Counted from the first letter of the stretch, positions 24,608 to 33,677 are shown. The stretch is DNA of 64,000 nucleotides from Bradyrhizobium sp. SK17 (GCF_002831585.1 NZ_CP025113.1:5223001-5287000); one strand, 5' to 3'. Made by a program: numbers and translations. The notes: generated by a model not told the origin, from the sequence alone.

Positions 24608-25513
24608 ATGTTCGCGCTGACTTTTCTGGGAACCTCGGCAAGCGTGCCGTCTCCCGAGCGCAATCACCCGGGCATCCTCGTCGAGGCGAGCGGCAGCCGG
24701 ATTCTGGTTGATTGCGGCGAGGGAACGCAGCGCCAGCTGCTGCGGAGCGGTGCCGGCTTTCGACGGCTCGATCGCCTGTTGCTGACGCATGGGCATTTCG
24801 ATCATGTGCTCGGCATCCCCGGGCTGTTTTCGACGCTCCGGTTGCGGCAGAGCTCGGATGCGATGACCATCCATGGCGGGCCGGGCACGCTCGATGTCGT
24901 GGTCCGCATGCTGGCGGGGCTTTGGGGCGAGGGCAGAGCGCCGATCCCGCTCGATCTGATGCCATTGACCGAGGGACGCGTGTTGAACGCGGGCGACTTC
25001 ACCATCGATTGTTTTCCGGTCCGCCACCGCGATACGGACAGCTTCGCCTTCTCGTTCCAGAGCGCGATGCGCCGGCATCTCCTGGTGGACCAACTCGTGG
25101 CGCTGCGCGTGCCTGATGGGCCGGTTCGCAGGGAGCTCGCCGAGGGACGGCAGGTGACGTTGGACGACGGCCGCACCATCGACCCGGAGCAGGTGCTTGG
25201 CCCCGCCGAGGGACGCAAGAAGCTCGTCATCGTCGGCGATGCCGAGACCACCGAGGGGCTGGCCGACCACGTCAGCGACGCCGATCTGCTGGTGATCGAA
25301 GCGACGTTTCTTCGGCGTGACGCAGCCACCGCGCGTGACTACGGACATTTGACGGCCGGCGAAGCTGCCGCGCTCGCGGCGCGGAGTGGCGTCAAGCAAC
25401 TCGTCCTCACGCACATCTCCGGCCGTTACCCGGACGAGGATATTCTGGCGGAGGCGACGGCGAGCTTCGCGAACAGCCGGATCGCCAACGACTTCGACCG
25501 CATCACGATCTGA
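24608..25513 (+). CDS. rnz: ribonuclease Z (tRNA 3' endonuclease)
   Basis: Metallo-beta-lactamase-fold endonuclease that cuts pre-tRNAs after the discriminator base. The 301-residue short form is usual. The RNase Z loop is FLGTSASVPSPERNHPGIL, followed by DCGEGTQRQLL. The zinc motif THGHFDHVLGIPGLFSTL supplies HxHxDH. Later motifs are FPVRHRDTDSF, IVGDAETTEG, LLVIEATFLRRDA, YGHLTAGEAAALA and LTHISGRY. GGAAAGG precedes the ATG. It begins 97 nt after tRNA-Trp with no intrinsic terminator between, so it may be transcribed with the tRNA array. It could equally be the cell's only RNase Z placed next to the array; the window cannot decide. Confidence 0.95.
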   Translation: MFALTFLGTSASVPSPERNHPGILVEASGSRILVDCGEGTQRQLLRSGAGFRRLDRLLLTHGHFDHVLGIPGLFSTLRLRQSSDAMTIHGGPGTLDVVVRMLAGLWGEGRAPIPLDLMPLTEGRVLNAGDFTIDCFPVRHRDTDSFAFSFQSAMRRHLLVDQLVALRVPDGPVRRELAEGRQVTLDDGRTIDPEQVLGPAEGRKKLVIVGDAETTEGLADHVSDADLLVIEATFLRRDAATARDYGHLTAGEAAALAARSGVKQLVLTHISGRYPDEDILAEATASFANSRIANDFDRITI

Positions 25514-25648
25514 GTGCAAGCTCACGGTCCATGGTGGCGAACGCCTGCGAGCGTGCTCGTGAGACCAAGCCGCGATCGCGCCAGCAACCTTTCATTAACC
25601 CGACTCGCGCAGCCTCGTCCTAGGCCGTCTGGATGGGCCGCTAGCAAG

Positions 25649-25681
25649 AGGCCGCCACGCGAAGCTGCGTGGCGGCCTTTT
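25649..25681 (+). terminator. strong intrinsic terminator after rnz
   Basis: AGGCCGCCACGC, GAAGCT loop, GCGTGGCGGCCTTTT: a stem of 11-12 bp with a T-run. First clear terminator after the start of the tRNA array. Confidence 0.9.
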
Positions 25682-25710
25682 GCGTCTCACGGAGCTGAGG
25701 GAGACGACCG

Positions 25711-25947
25711 ATGGACTACGGCGCCTTCACCGACGCCAGCCTGAAGATGATGTACGAAGCCGTCCGCGGCGCACTCGAAGCCGACGATGCGTTCGAGGCC
25801 AACGACGAAGAACCAAAATTCCGGGTCCGCTCGACACACGAATGGAAACGTCATGCCGGCAGTCTCGAATCCGAGATGCTGAAGCGCGGGCTCCCGGTCG
25901 ACATCATCGACTGGACCGGCGGACAGGGAGAGTTGCCGCTGGCTTGA
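25711..25947 (+). CDS. small acidic hypothetical protein
   Basis: 78 residues, MDYGAFTDASLKMMYEAVRGALEADDAFEANDEEPKFRVRST then EWKRHAGSLESEMLKRGLPVDIIDWTGGQGELPLA. Soluble, with an N-terminal helix and an acidic middle. GAGGGAG lies 7 nt before the ATG. Conserved-looking but not recognised. Confidence 0.65.
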   Translation: MDYGAFTDASLKMMYEAVRGALEADDAFEANDEEPKFRVRSTHEWKRHAGSLESEMLKRGLPVDIIDWTGGQGELPLA

Positions 25948-26053
25948 GGCGTTGCTCGAGATGAGCGGCGTCGACGTCAATCGACGGCGTATCCTCGCCG
26001 ACTGAGACGCTAACTAACCATCAAATGAGGGCGCGGGCTCGCGTCCTGCGAAC

Positions 26054-26509
26054 TCAGCTTACGATGCCTTTTTGGTATGATGCGGCGGCGCTACCAATGA
26101 GTCCGCCTATCACCTCTTGAATTCCACCCCAGTTTCCGGAGCGCGTCTGTTGCACTAACCGCGATCCGACACTTCCCGACAGCTGAGAAGGAACGGCGTT
26201 GAGCGCTGCTAGCCCTTTGTCGGAGAGCACAACCCGCTCAGCGGGATGTGCTCCGCTAGAAACGATGTAGTTTTGGCTGTTCAACCAAGCAATTGTGTAG
26301 GTCATCACATCCGAGAAGCCTCGGCCCGAAGGCAGCTTGTGTGAAGCCCATTCGCCCGCCTTTACTTCGAAAGCCGCCGCAATTCCGTCGCGATCGATAA
26401 GGTCGACCATTATGGGAAATGCCTCATACAATTGGGCGAAGACGAGTGCCACGACCTTGTTAAATTCCTCGATGTTGGGTGGCACCGACGGCTTCGGACT
26501 CTCAGTCAT
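26054..26509 (-). CDS. hypothetical protein in A/T-richer patch
   Basis: 151 residues starting MTESPKPSVPPNIEEFNKVV. The middle, GRGFSDVMTYTIAWLNSQNYIVSSGAHPAERVVLSDKGLAALNAVP, has the helix-helix-strand rhythm of a winged helix. The C-terminal 40 residues are Gly/Ala/Ser-rich (GGIQEVIGGLIGSAAASYQKG), like a glycine-zipper helix. ATGAGGGTCAA before the ATG is a good ribosome binding site. Codon use is visibly less GC-biased than in the neighbouring genes, which suggests recent arrival. No function is assigned. Confidence 0.6.
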   Translation of the reverse strand: MTESPKPSVPPNIEEFNKVVALVFAQLYEAFPIMVDLIDRDGIAAAFEVKAGEWASHKLPSGRGFSDVMTYTIAWLNSQNYIVSSGAHPAERVVLSDKGLAALNAVPSQLSGSVGSRLVQQTRSGNWGGIQEVIGGLIGSAAASYQKGIVS

Positions 26510-26629
26510 TTGACCCTCATCTTACCATCTCGCGGGCGGAACAATTTCGGCCGGGAGTGCATGAACGAGAACATCGAGGACGATCCACAGACGGCTGACG
26601 CAGCCGAGGTTGACTGAGCGTAGACGTCA

Positions 26630-27049
26630 CTACATGCCGACAACGTCGCGAAGGCGCAGCATGGTTTGCGGATTGATCCAGCCAGCCATCCAGCCACCGG
26701 TATGAGCATCGAAGGACGACTTGAACATCCCGTTTCCGCAATCAAGGCAAACGACGCTGTCGTTCTCACCATGGCGCTTAAGCTCGAATACAGTGCAGCC
26801 GCATGCGCATTTGGCGCTTAATGCCCTGAGGCTATCCATTGCTCCTGGTTTCAGGGCCCGAGCTGGATCAACGTAGCCGTGTTCATCGAGCCACTCGCGT
26901 GGGCAAAATGCCTGTGACATTGGGTCAATGACCATGCCGTCACGATGAATTGCCTCTCGCGTCCCCATCCGAGGATCGCCGGTCGAGACGTAATCAACCA
27001 CGTTCGGGTCGCATCGCTTTGCATAAAAGACTTCGACATTGTTGGTCAT
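26630..27049 (-). CDS. hypothetical zinc-ribbon-like protein
   Basis: About 139 residues from the ATG at 27047-27049 (an ATG 14 codons upstream is possible). CACGCTVFELKRHGENDSVVCLDCGNGMF holds a CxC plus CxxC set that could bind zinc. The C-terminus SFDAHTGGWMAGWINPQTMLRLRDVVG is distinctive. The N-terminal half (VEVFYAKRCDPNVVDYVSTGDPRMGTREAIHRDGM) is unfamiliar. Like the preceding gene it is less GC-rich than its surroundings and on the same strand, so the two may have come together. Function unknown. Confidence 0.55.
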   Translation of the reverse strand: MTNNVEVFYAKRCDPNVVDYVSTGDPRMGTREAIHRDGMVIDPMSQAFCPREWLDEHGYVDPARALKPGAMDSLRALSAKCACGCTVFELKRHGENDSVVCLDCGNGMFKSSFDAHTGGWMAGWINPQTMLRLRDVVGM

Positions 27050-27091
27050 GAAAAAACTCTGCTGAAAAGTGACGGTCACTGGCGAAGCCAT

Positions 27092-27393
27092 ATGGGCCCG
27101 GGATCAAGGGAGCACAAGATGTGTGGTACTTCGACGACTTGAAGTCGAATCCGCGCCAGAGTCTGATTGACGCCGTTGGATCAGAGTTCGACGACTATCG
27201 GCGCCTAGATGTCTCTGGTGAGAAGGCGCGGAGACGGCGGTGCTGTCCGAGAGCCGAGACCCGCGCCGCGGTGCCCTTTATCACCGGTCAGTATTGTGCC
27301 GCGCAGCCGTAAAACATCGAGCGCGACATCCAATTTGCAGACACAGCGATTTGGGCGACTGCTCGCATTTCTGTCTAAGCTATTGAATTTGCT
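27092..27393. other. gene-poor stretch before tRNA-Lys
   Basis: A weak frame at 27121-27312 (MWYFDDLKSNPRQSLIDAVG) is the only candidate. No integrase, direct repeat of the tRNA 3' end or other attachment signature was found by eye. Confidence 0.4.
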
Positions 27394-27469
27394 TGGTGAG
27401 CGCGGAGGGACTCGAACCCTCGACCCCATGATTAAAAGTCACGTGCTCTACCGCCTGAGCTACGCGCTC
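27394..27469 (-). tRNA. tRNA-Lys(TTT)
   Basis: Minus-strand cloverleaf: acceptor GAGCGCG/CGCGCTC, U8, D-arm GCTC-AGGCGGTA-GAGC, anticodon arm CGTGA-CTTTTAA-TCATG, T-arm GAGGG-TTCGAGT-CCCTC, A73 and CCA. All consensus positions are present, unlike several members of the array, so this is probably the housekeeping gene. Confidence 0.95.
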
Positions 27470-27650
27470 ACTCACCTGAACAACGGACCCGGGCGGCGGC
27501 GGTTGCCCGCACCCCGGTTCGTGCTCCAGCCCGCGCTGTGTAGGGGGCAGGGCCCATCGGGTCAATAGCCGAGGGGCCGATCAATTGTGCACCGCTGAGG
27601 CGGATTTGCCATTCCGGCACCTCGGGTTAGGGCCGTTTCTTGAAGCGGGC

Positions 27651-27754
27651 TAGAGGCTTTCCCGTTCCGATGGAATCGGAACGGGGCTCTAGGTTCTTGT
27701 CTTGACGCGTTTTCTTCACGCGAACCGGTATCCACTTCGCTCGAAAACGCTCTA
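27651..27754. repeat. 100-nt palindromic repeat, copy abutting ndvB
   Basis: TAGAGGCTTTCCCGTTCCGA, TGGAATCGGAACGGGGCTCTA, then TTGACGCGTTTTCTTCACGC, GAACCGGTATCCACTTCGCT and CGAAAACGCTCTA. The same order occurs at 39702-39802 and, shortened, at 21003-21055. Its right end (CTCTA) supplies the TAG stop codon of the ndvB-like gene on the minus strand. Confidence 0.85.
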
Positions 27755-30579
27755 ATTGTCGCGGTGGATTTCCGAGCCGACCGGCTGCTGCGGGGCGGCG
27801 ACCGAAGGCAGGCTGACCGGGCGCAGCCCGATCAGTTCAGCGGTGCGGATCGCGCTGTTGCGCCAGAACGCGAACTCGTTGATCCGCGAATTCTCCAGGA
27901 TCGCGATCGCGACCGCCGCCAGGAACGGCAGGCTCTGCAACACCAGGACGCCGGCGAAGATGTAGATCTCGCGCACCTGCTTGTAGCCGTTGGTGACGAC
28001 CAGCACGATGGCGCCGATCAGGAGCAGCACGCCGATCACGGCTTCCCAAAACGCCTGGAACTCGATCGACATCCGCGACAGGCCGCCTTTGGAGGTGCGG
28101 GCGAAGGCGAGATGCTCGGTGATCAGGCCCTGCGCCACCGCGCGCGACACCGTCCACTGCACGCTCATCGCCGCGATCATCGCGCCCAGCATCTGGCCGG
28201 CCTTGATGTTCACCCGCAGCCGGTAGAGCGCGACGAAATGCACCAGCGAGACGATGAAGGAGGCGATGATCGGCAGGGTCAGGATCTTGTCGGGGATCGC
28301 GATGTCGGCGAAGGCGACGATCGGCACCCAGATCAAATTGAGGATCGCGACCACGACGCCGAGACTCTCGGCGCCGAGCCAGTTCAGCCAGCCGAGCGAG
28401 AATTCGCGGCGCTGATCCGGCGTCAGGCGGCTGGCGCCGGGCAGGAAGCGCCGCCAGTGCTTCTTGACGATCTGGAAGCCGCCATAGGCCCAGCGGTGAC
28501 GCTGCTTCTTGAACGCCTCATAGGTGTCGGGCAGCAGGCCTTCGCCGTAGCGCACATTGGTATAGTGCGTGAGCCAGCCCGCCTGCTGGATCGAGAGGCC
28601 GAGATCGGTGTCCTCGCAGATCGTGTCGCTCGACCAGCCGCCGACCTTGTCCATCGCGGCGCGGCGGATCAGGCACATCGTGCCGTGCACGATGATGGCG
28701 TTGAACTCGTTGCGCTGGACCATGCCGATGTCGAAGAACCCGGCATATTCCCCGTTCATGATGTAGTGCATCAGCGAGCGGTCGCCGTCGCGATGCTCCT
28801 GCGGCGCCTGCACCAGGCCGACGCGGGGATCGGCGAAGGCCGGCACGAGATCCTTCAGCCAGTCCGGGTGCACGACATAGTCGGCGTCGATGATGCCGAT
28901 GATCTCGGCATCAACAGCGGTGCGCTCCATCGCAATGCGCAGCGCGCCGGCCTTGAAGCCCTGCACCTTCTCGGCATTGATGAACTTGAAGCGTTCGCCG
29001 AGTTGCCGGCAGTGATCCTGGATCGGCCGCCAGAACTCGGGTCGGGCGTGTTGTTGATGATGCAGACGCACTCGAAATTCGGATAGTCGAGCCGCGACAC
29101 CGCATCGAGCGTCTGCTTCAGCATCTCGACCGGCTCGTAATAGGCCGGGATGTGGATCGAGACCTTGGGGAACTGGACGTTCTCGCCGATCGTGGCGGGC
29201 GCGAGCGGCGCGCTCTTGCCGATCAGCCGGCGCGGGCCGCGGCCGAAGGCCACCGCGGCGATCTCCTCGATCCGCGCCATCGCGATCAGCACCAGCGGCA
29301 CCAGCAGCACCAGACCGAGCGTGAGCGCGAACGCCGAGCCCCAGACGAAATAATGCGTGGTCCAGTATGAGAACACGGTCGCGACCCAGGCGCCGACGCC
29401 ATTGGCCGCGGCCGACAGCACCAGCGCCTGCATCACCGTCGGCTGGTCCAGCCGCAGGATCGGCAGCGACATGAACAGCCCGACCAGGACGGCGACCAGC
29501 GCGATCTTCCAGTAGTTCAGGTCGGTGACAGGGCCGGTCCAGGCGAACTTCGCCTCGCGGTCGGCATTGAGGATGCCCCAATAGGGACCGACGCCGCCTT
29601 CGAAGAATTTCCAGGGCTGATCGATGGATTCGACGATGTTGTAGTCCATGCCGATGGCTTCGGCGCGGGTGACGAAGTTGCGCAGCACCGTGGCCTGCTG
29701 GAACGCGCCGGGCTCGGCGTTGCGAAGATTGTAGCCCTGGCTCGGCCAGCCGAATTCCGCGATCAGGATGCGCTTGCCGGGGAACGAGTCGCGCAGCAGG
29801 TTGTAACGGTCGACCGCCTGGTCCACCGCCTGCTTGTCGGTGAAGTTTTCCCAGTAGGGCAGCACGTGGGCCGCGACGAAATCGGCCGAATTGGCGAGCT
29901 GCGGATGGTCGCGCCAGATGTTCCAGATTTCACCCGTGGTGACGGGAACGCTGACCGACTTCTTGACCCGCTGAATCACCTTGACCAGCCGCTGCACGTT
30001 GTTTTCGGCGATCGCCAATTTCATGGCTTCGGCCCGCTTGTCCTCGGGCTGCGCGTCGGCGTCGTGAAGACGTTGCGCTTCCTCGCGCAGGATGCGCTCG
30101 GATTCCTCCGGCGGCACGCCGATCTCAGGCACCGTGCCGAGGTTTTCCAGCGGGACTTGCTCGCCGCGGAACACGGTCTCGTTGCCGACCACGATGCCGA
30201 TGACATTGCTGTTGCGCTTCGCAAGGCCGATCGCGGCTTCGATTTCGCGATTGTTGCGGTTGGCGTCCTTGTCGATCCACGCGCCGACCGTGACCTTCAT
30301 GCCGAACTCGGCGGCAACCGGCGGCACCAGCTCGTTGCCTTCCGTCGACGAATAGAGACGGACCGCCTTGGTGAGCGTCGACAGCTTTCTGAGATCCGCG
30401 CGCACCTTCTCGGTGTCGGCCGCGACATCAGCGACAGTGTGGCCCGATTCGAACGGCGCGTAGGACAGGCTCGGCAGCGTGCCACGGAAATCGGGCGCCG
30501 ACTGCTTCTCCTGGAAGAGACCCCACAGGGCGGCGTGGGCGGCGGTGACAAGCAACAGGACGGCGACGACGGCGCGCAT
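27752..30579 (-). CDS. ndvB: NdvB-like beta-glucan glycosyltransferase, one-base frameshift
   Basis: Inner-membrane synthase for cyclic beta-(1,3)(1,6)-glucan, the osmoprotective and symbiosis-related periplasmic glucan of Bradyrhizobium. The N-terminal half is GH17-like (PSLSYAPFESG, VGNETVFRGEQVPL, IAEFGWPSQGYNLR, SIDQPWKFFEGGVGPYWG). Helices and a family-2 glycosyltransferase follow (PKVSIHIPAYYEPVEMLKQTLDA, IGIIDADYVVHPDWL, CEDTDLGLSIQQAGW, QRHRWAYGG), then C-terminal helices. Near 29037-29042 the reading frame breaks: after NNTPDP it must shift by one missing base to continue EFWRPIQDHCRQLGERFKF. Both halves are otherwise intact and together would give about 940 residues. Probably an assembly error, but a real mutation is possible. 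Confidence 0.88.
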
Positions 30580-30771
30580 CGCGGTTAAACCATACGGGGC
30601 CTGAGATTGAGGACTAAGCGAACCCGTCCCCTGGGTTCGACCAACATGGCGGCGGATGCAAGGATATCTCCGCCAGACGATTTAACAACTGGTATGCGGC
30701 GATGGCGTTTTAAGGGCGCAAGCCGTTCCAGCCGCGAAAAAATCGCGGCCGGCCCCGGTCGTGTGACGGGC

Positions 30772-31368
30772 TTATTTCGATGCCGGCGCCGGTGACGCCG
30801 ACGGGGTCGGCGCAGGCGAGGGCGAGGCTGCCGGCGCGGGTGCGGCATTGCCGGCGGTCGACGGCGCCGGGCTGGGCGCCGCGGCGGCCGCGGGCTGCGG
30901 CTGCGCACCCGGATTGATCCAGCAGGCATGGATGCGGCCGTCGAGGCTGCCGCGCACCTTGTCGTCGATCTGGGCGCCGAACCGGGTCAGGCAGCGGAAC
31001 GCGGCCTGGACGTGGCCGCCGGGGCAGCCGAACCGGTCATAGAGGTCGAGATGGCGGAAGGCGGTGTCGAGATCGTCGTTCCACATCAGGCGGACCACGC
31101 GACGGCCGAGCCAGACGCATTCCGGATTGCCGGCCGGGCCGTTGATGGCCTGCTGCGCCTCGACGAACTCCTCGACCTTGCGCTGGTTGGCCTCGCGCGC
31201 GGCATTGGCGTTGGCGTCGGCCTGACCGGGCTGCTGTTTGGCCTGGTCCGGCGGATTCGGCGTGCCGCTCTGGGCGAAAGCACTGCCGGCCCCGATCAGG
31301 AGGGCAACGCCAGTTACGACAAGGTGGCGCAAAGCCGTGTTCTTCAACTCAAGCAGCCGTCGACGCAT
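30772..31368 (-). CDS. secreted Pro/Ala-rich protein of the beta-glucan locus
   Basis: 198 residues. Signal peptide: LRHLVVTGVALLIGAGSAFAQ. The folded middle (KVEEFVEAQQAINGPAGNPECVWLGRRVVRLMWNDDLDTAFRHLDLYDRFGCPGGHVQAAFRCLTRFG) has three to four Cys. It ends in a Pro/Ala low-complexity tail (PAPAASPSPAPTPSASPAPASK). Homologues in this position are usually labelled beta-glucan biosynthesis protein, but I see no catalytic motif; a periplasmic accessory role is inference. The ATG at 31368 follows GGGGA and gives the signal peptide directly. It lies upstream of, and on the same strand as, ndvB and divergent from ndvC. Confidence 0.75.
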   Translation of the reverse strand: MRRRLLELKNTALRHLVVTGVALLIGAGSAFAQSGTPNPPDQAKQQPGQADANANAAREANQRKVEEFVEAQQAINGPAGNPECVWLGRRVVRLMWNDDLDTAFRHLDLYDRFGCPGGHVQAAFRCLTRFGAQIDDKVRGSLDGRIHACWINPGAQPQPAAAAAPSPAPSTAGNAAPAPAASPSPAPTPSASPAPASK

Positions 31369-31612
31369 GCATTCCCCGATATGTTCCTGCCCCCGCGGGA
31401 TCATCCTAACGGCTCGCGTGATGCCGTCCAATTGGGTCTCCAGTGCGGCGGAGACTCTGGCGGAGTCAGATGACTGGAATTTGGAATTTTGTCCAGCAAA
31501 CTCACAACTTTATCGACGCAGCGCAAAACTGTCGCAGGACAACCATGGTATTGACCTAATCCGACACTTGGCAGACGGGCCGTGACCGGCTAATTCGACG
31601 GTCCCCCGGAGG

Positions 31613-33241
31613 ATGGAACCGATTTCGCTTCGTACGCCGCTGGCGCTTCTCCTGATCTCGCTCTCCGTGATCGCAGCCGTGTGGTGGTGGCTCGCCACGC
31701 CGATTACACTCGCGCGCGCGCCGATCGATCCCAGCGCCAAGCTGCAATGCGTGTCCTACACGCCGTTCCGCGGCGCTCAGACACCGCTCGATCCGAGCAC
31801 GCAGATTCCGGTCGAGCAGATCGAGCAGGATCTCACCGACCTCGCCAAGGTCACCGATTGCGTGCGCACCTATTCGATCGAGAACGGCCTCGACCTGGTG
31901 CCGGGCGTTGCGGCCAAGGTCGGCCTGAAGGTGATGCAGGGCATCTGGCTCGGCAGCAACCGCTTCAAGAATCTACAGCAGATCGCGATCGCGGTGCGGC
32001 TCGCCAAGGAATATCCCGGCGTCGTCACCTCGCTGATCGTCGGCAATGAGGTGCTGCTGCGCGGCGAGATGACCGCCGCCGATCTGGCCGGCAACATCCG
32101 CGCGGTGAAGGCCGCGGCGGGCAATGTCCCCGTCACCTACGCCGACGTCTGGGAATATTGGGTGAAGAACCGCGAGATCTATGACGCGGTCGATTTCGTC
32201 ACCATTCATATCCTGCCGTATTGGGAGGACATCCCGATCAAGGCCAAATACGCCGCCGCGCATGTCGACGACATCCGCAAGCGGATGGCGGTGACGTTCC
32301 CGGGCAAGGAGATCCTGATCGGCGAGACCGGCTGGCCGAGCGAGGGGCGGATGCGGGAGGGCGCGTTGCCGTCGCGCACCAACCAGGCCCGGGTGGTCTC
32401 CGAGATCCTCGATCTCGCCCGGCGCGAAGGATTCCGCGTCAATTTGATCGAGGCCTATGACCAGCCCTGGAAGCGCAAGCTCGAAGGCACCGTCGGCGGC
32501 TATTGGGGCCTGTTCGATTCGATCAAGCGGCAGGTGAAGTATCCGGCAGGGGTCGCGATCAGCAATTACCCCGACTGGAAGCTACAGATGGCGGGGGGCA
32601 TGGCGCTGTCGGTCGCCACCTTCCTGGTGGCCTGGCTGACGCTGCGCCGCCGGCCCTGGACGCCGCGGCCATCGGCCTGGGTCGCGGTCGGCATTTCGGC
32701 GACGACGGCAGGAGCGCTGCTCGGCATCGCCGGCGACAAGATGTATTACGAGAGCTACGGCGCCGCCGGCTGGCTGCATTGGGGCGTGCTGCTTGCGGCC
32801 GGCATCGCAGCGCCCCTGCTGACGGCGCATGCGCTGATCGCCGGGCGCTCGCTGCCGACTTTCCTCGAACTGCTCGGGCCGCGCGATTATCGCGGCAAGG
32901 GCGCGGCCGGCGCGCTGCTGGCGATCGTGCTGGCGGTCACCACCGTGCTCGCGGCCGAGAGCGCGCTCGGCTTCGTGTTCGATCCGCGCTACCGCGATTT
33001 CCCCTATGCCTCGCTGACCATGGCGGTGGTGCCGTTCGCGCTGCTGACCATGCTCAACCGCCCGAAGGAGGGCAGCCGGCCGCTCGCCGAAGCCGTGTTC
33101 GCCGGCCTGTTCGCGATCGCGGCGCTCTATACGATCTACAACGAGGGCACCATCAACTGGCAGTCGGACTGGACCTGCGTGATGTACCTGTTGCTGGCGG
33201 CTACGCTGTGGCGGGCGCGGGCCGCGCAAAGCCCAGGATGA
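31613..33241 (+). CDS. ndvC: NdvC-like beta-glucan biosynthesis membrane protein
   Basis: A 542-residue protein. An N-terminal anchor helix (LALLLISLSVIAAVWWWLA) is followed by a GH17-type domain: LQCVSYTPFRGAQTPLDP, CVRTYSIENGLDLVPGVAAKVGLKVMQGIWLG, LIVGNEVLLRGEMT, VTIHILPYWEDIP, ILIGETGWPSEGRMREGALPS, LIEAYDQPWKRKLEGTVGGYWGL. It keeps the two Glu of GNEV and GETGWP that serve as acid/base and nucleophile in GH17. About eight C-terminal helices follow. In Bradyrhizobium NdvC is needed for beta-(1,6) branches of the cyclic glucan. The GH17 domain probably acts as a transglycosylase (inference). Its 3' end overlaps the convergent small membrane gene by 41 nt. Confidence 0.88.
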   Translation: MEPISLRTPLALLLISLSVIAAVWWWLATPITLARAPIDPSAKLQCVSYTPFRGAQTPLDPSTQIPVEQIEQDLTDLAKVTDCVRTYSIENGLDLVPGVAAKVGLKVMQGIWLGSNRFKNLQQIAIAVRLAKEYPGVVTSLIVGNEVLLRGEMTAADLAGNIRAVKAAAGNVPVTYADVWEYWVKNREIYDAVDFVTIHILPYWEDIPIKAKYAAAHVDDIRKRMAVTFPGKEILIGETGWPSEGRMREGALPSRTNQARVVSEILDLARREGFRVNLIEAYDQPWKRKLEGTVGGYWGLFDSIKRQVKYPAGVAISNYPDWKLQMAGGMALSVATFLVAWLTLRRRPWTPRPSAWVAVGISATTAGALLGIAGDKMYYESYGAAGWLHWGVLLAAGIAAPLLTAHALIAGRSLPTFLELLGPRDYRGKGAAGALLAIVLAVTTVLAAESALGFVFDPRYRDFPYASLTMAVVPFALLTMLNRPKEGSRPLAEAVFAGLFAIAALYTIYNEGTINWQSDWTCVMYLLLAATLWRARAAQSPG

Positions 33242-33581
33242 ACAGTCCGATCGCGAGCCCCGACAGGATCACGTTGTAGAGCACGATCCCGAGCCCGGCG
33301 GCGATCAGGCCGCCGGTGAGCAACACGATCGATGGCCGCATCAGGTTCAACAGCGCGATCACCAGCGCCGTGATCCCGAACACGGAATTCTTGAACAGCA
33401 CGGTCGACAGCGCGCGCGCCTTGCAGATCATGGTCTGCGCGCCGGCATCGCAGGCCAGCGCGACCGGCGAGAATTCGATCGCCAGATAGCGCACATACAG
33501 CGCATAGCCGACGGTGACGAAGCCGACGACCATCAGGAACTGGACCTGGTACGGGGAGAGGCGGAACGGAGGTTTTGTCAT
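33201..33581 (-). CDS. small membrane protein downstream of ndvC
   Basis: 126 residues with about four helices (YQVQFLMVVGFVTVGYALYVRYLAI, NSVFGITALVIALLNLM, IVLLTGGLIAAGLGIVLYNVILS, LAIGLFILGFA) and two Cys in a loop (ALACDAGAQTMICKAR) that may form a periplasmic disulfide. It is convergent with, and overlaps the end of, ndvC. Function unknown; the location suggests, but does not show, a link to glucan export. Confidence 0.75.
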   Translation of the reverse strand: MTKPPFRLSPYQVQFLMVVGFVTVGYALYVRYLAIEFSPVALACDAGAQTMICKARALSTVLFKNSVFGITALVIALLNLMRPSIVLLTGGLIAAGLGIVLYNVILSGLAIGLFILGFARPAPATA

Positions 33582-33677
33582 CGCGGCACTATGGTCGGGA
33601 ACGGGGTCTGGGACAAGGCTCGGTCAAAGCAGCGAAATCGGTTGAGAATTGGGCCCCAATGCCTTCGCTCCACGTGA

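Noticed and set aside
26561..26617. 18-codon ORF (MNENIEDDPQTADAAEVD)
   Set aside because: Too short and lies in the gap before a divergent/convergent pair; no ribosome binding site.
27394..27469. tRNA-Lys as an integration site with a duplicated 3' end
   Set aside because: No copy of the tRNA 3' end and no integrase gene seen in the adjacent patch.
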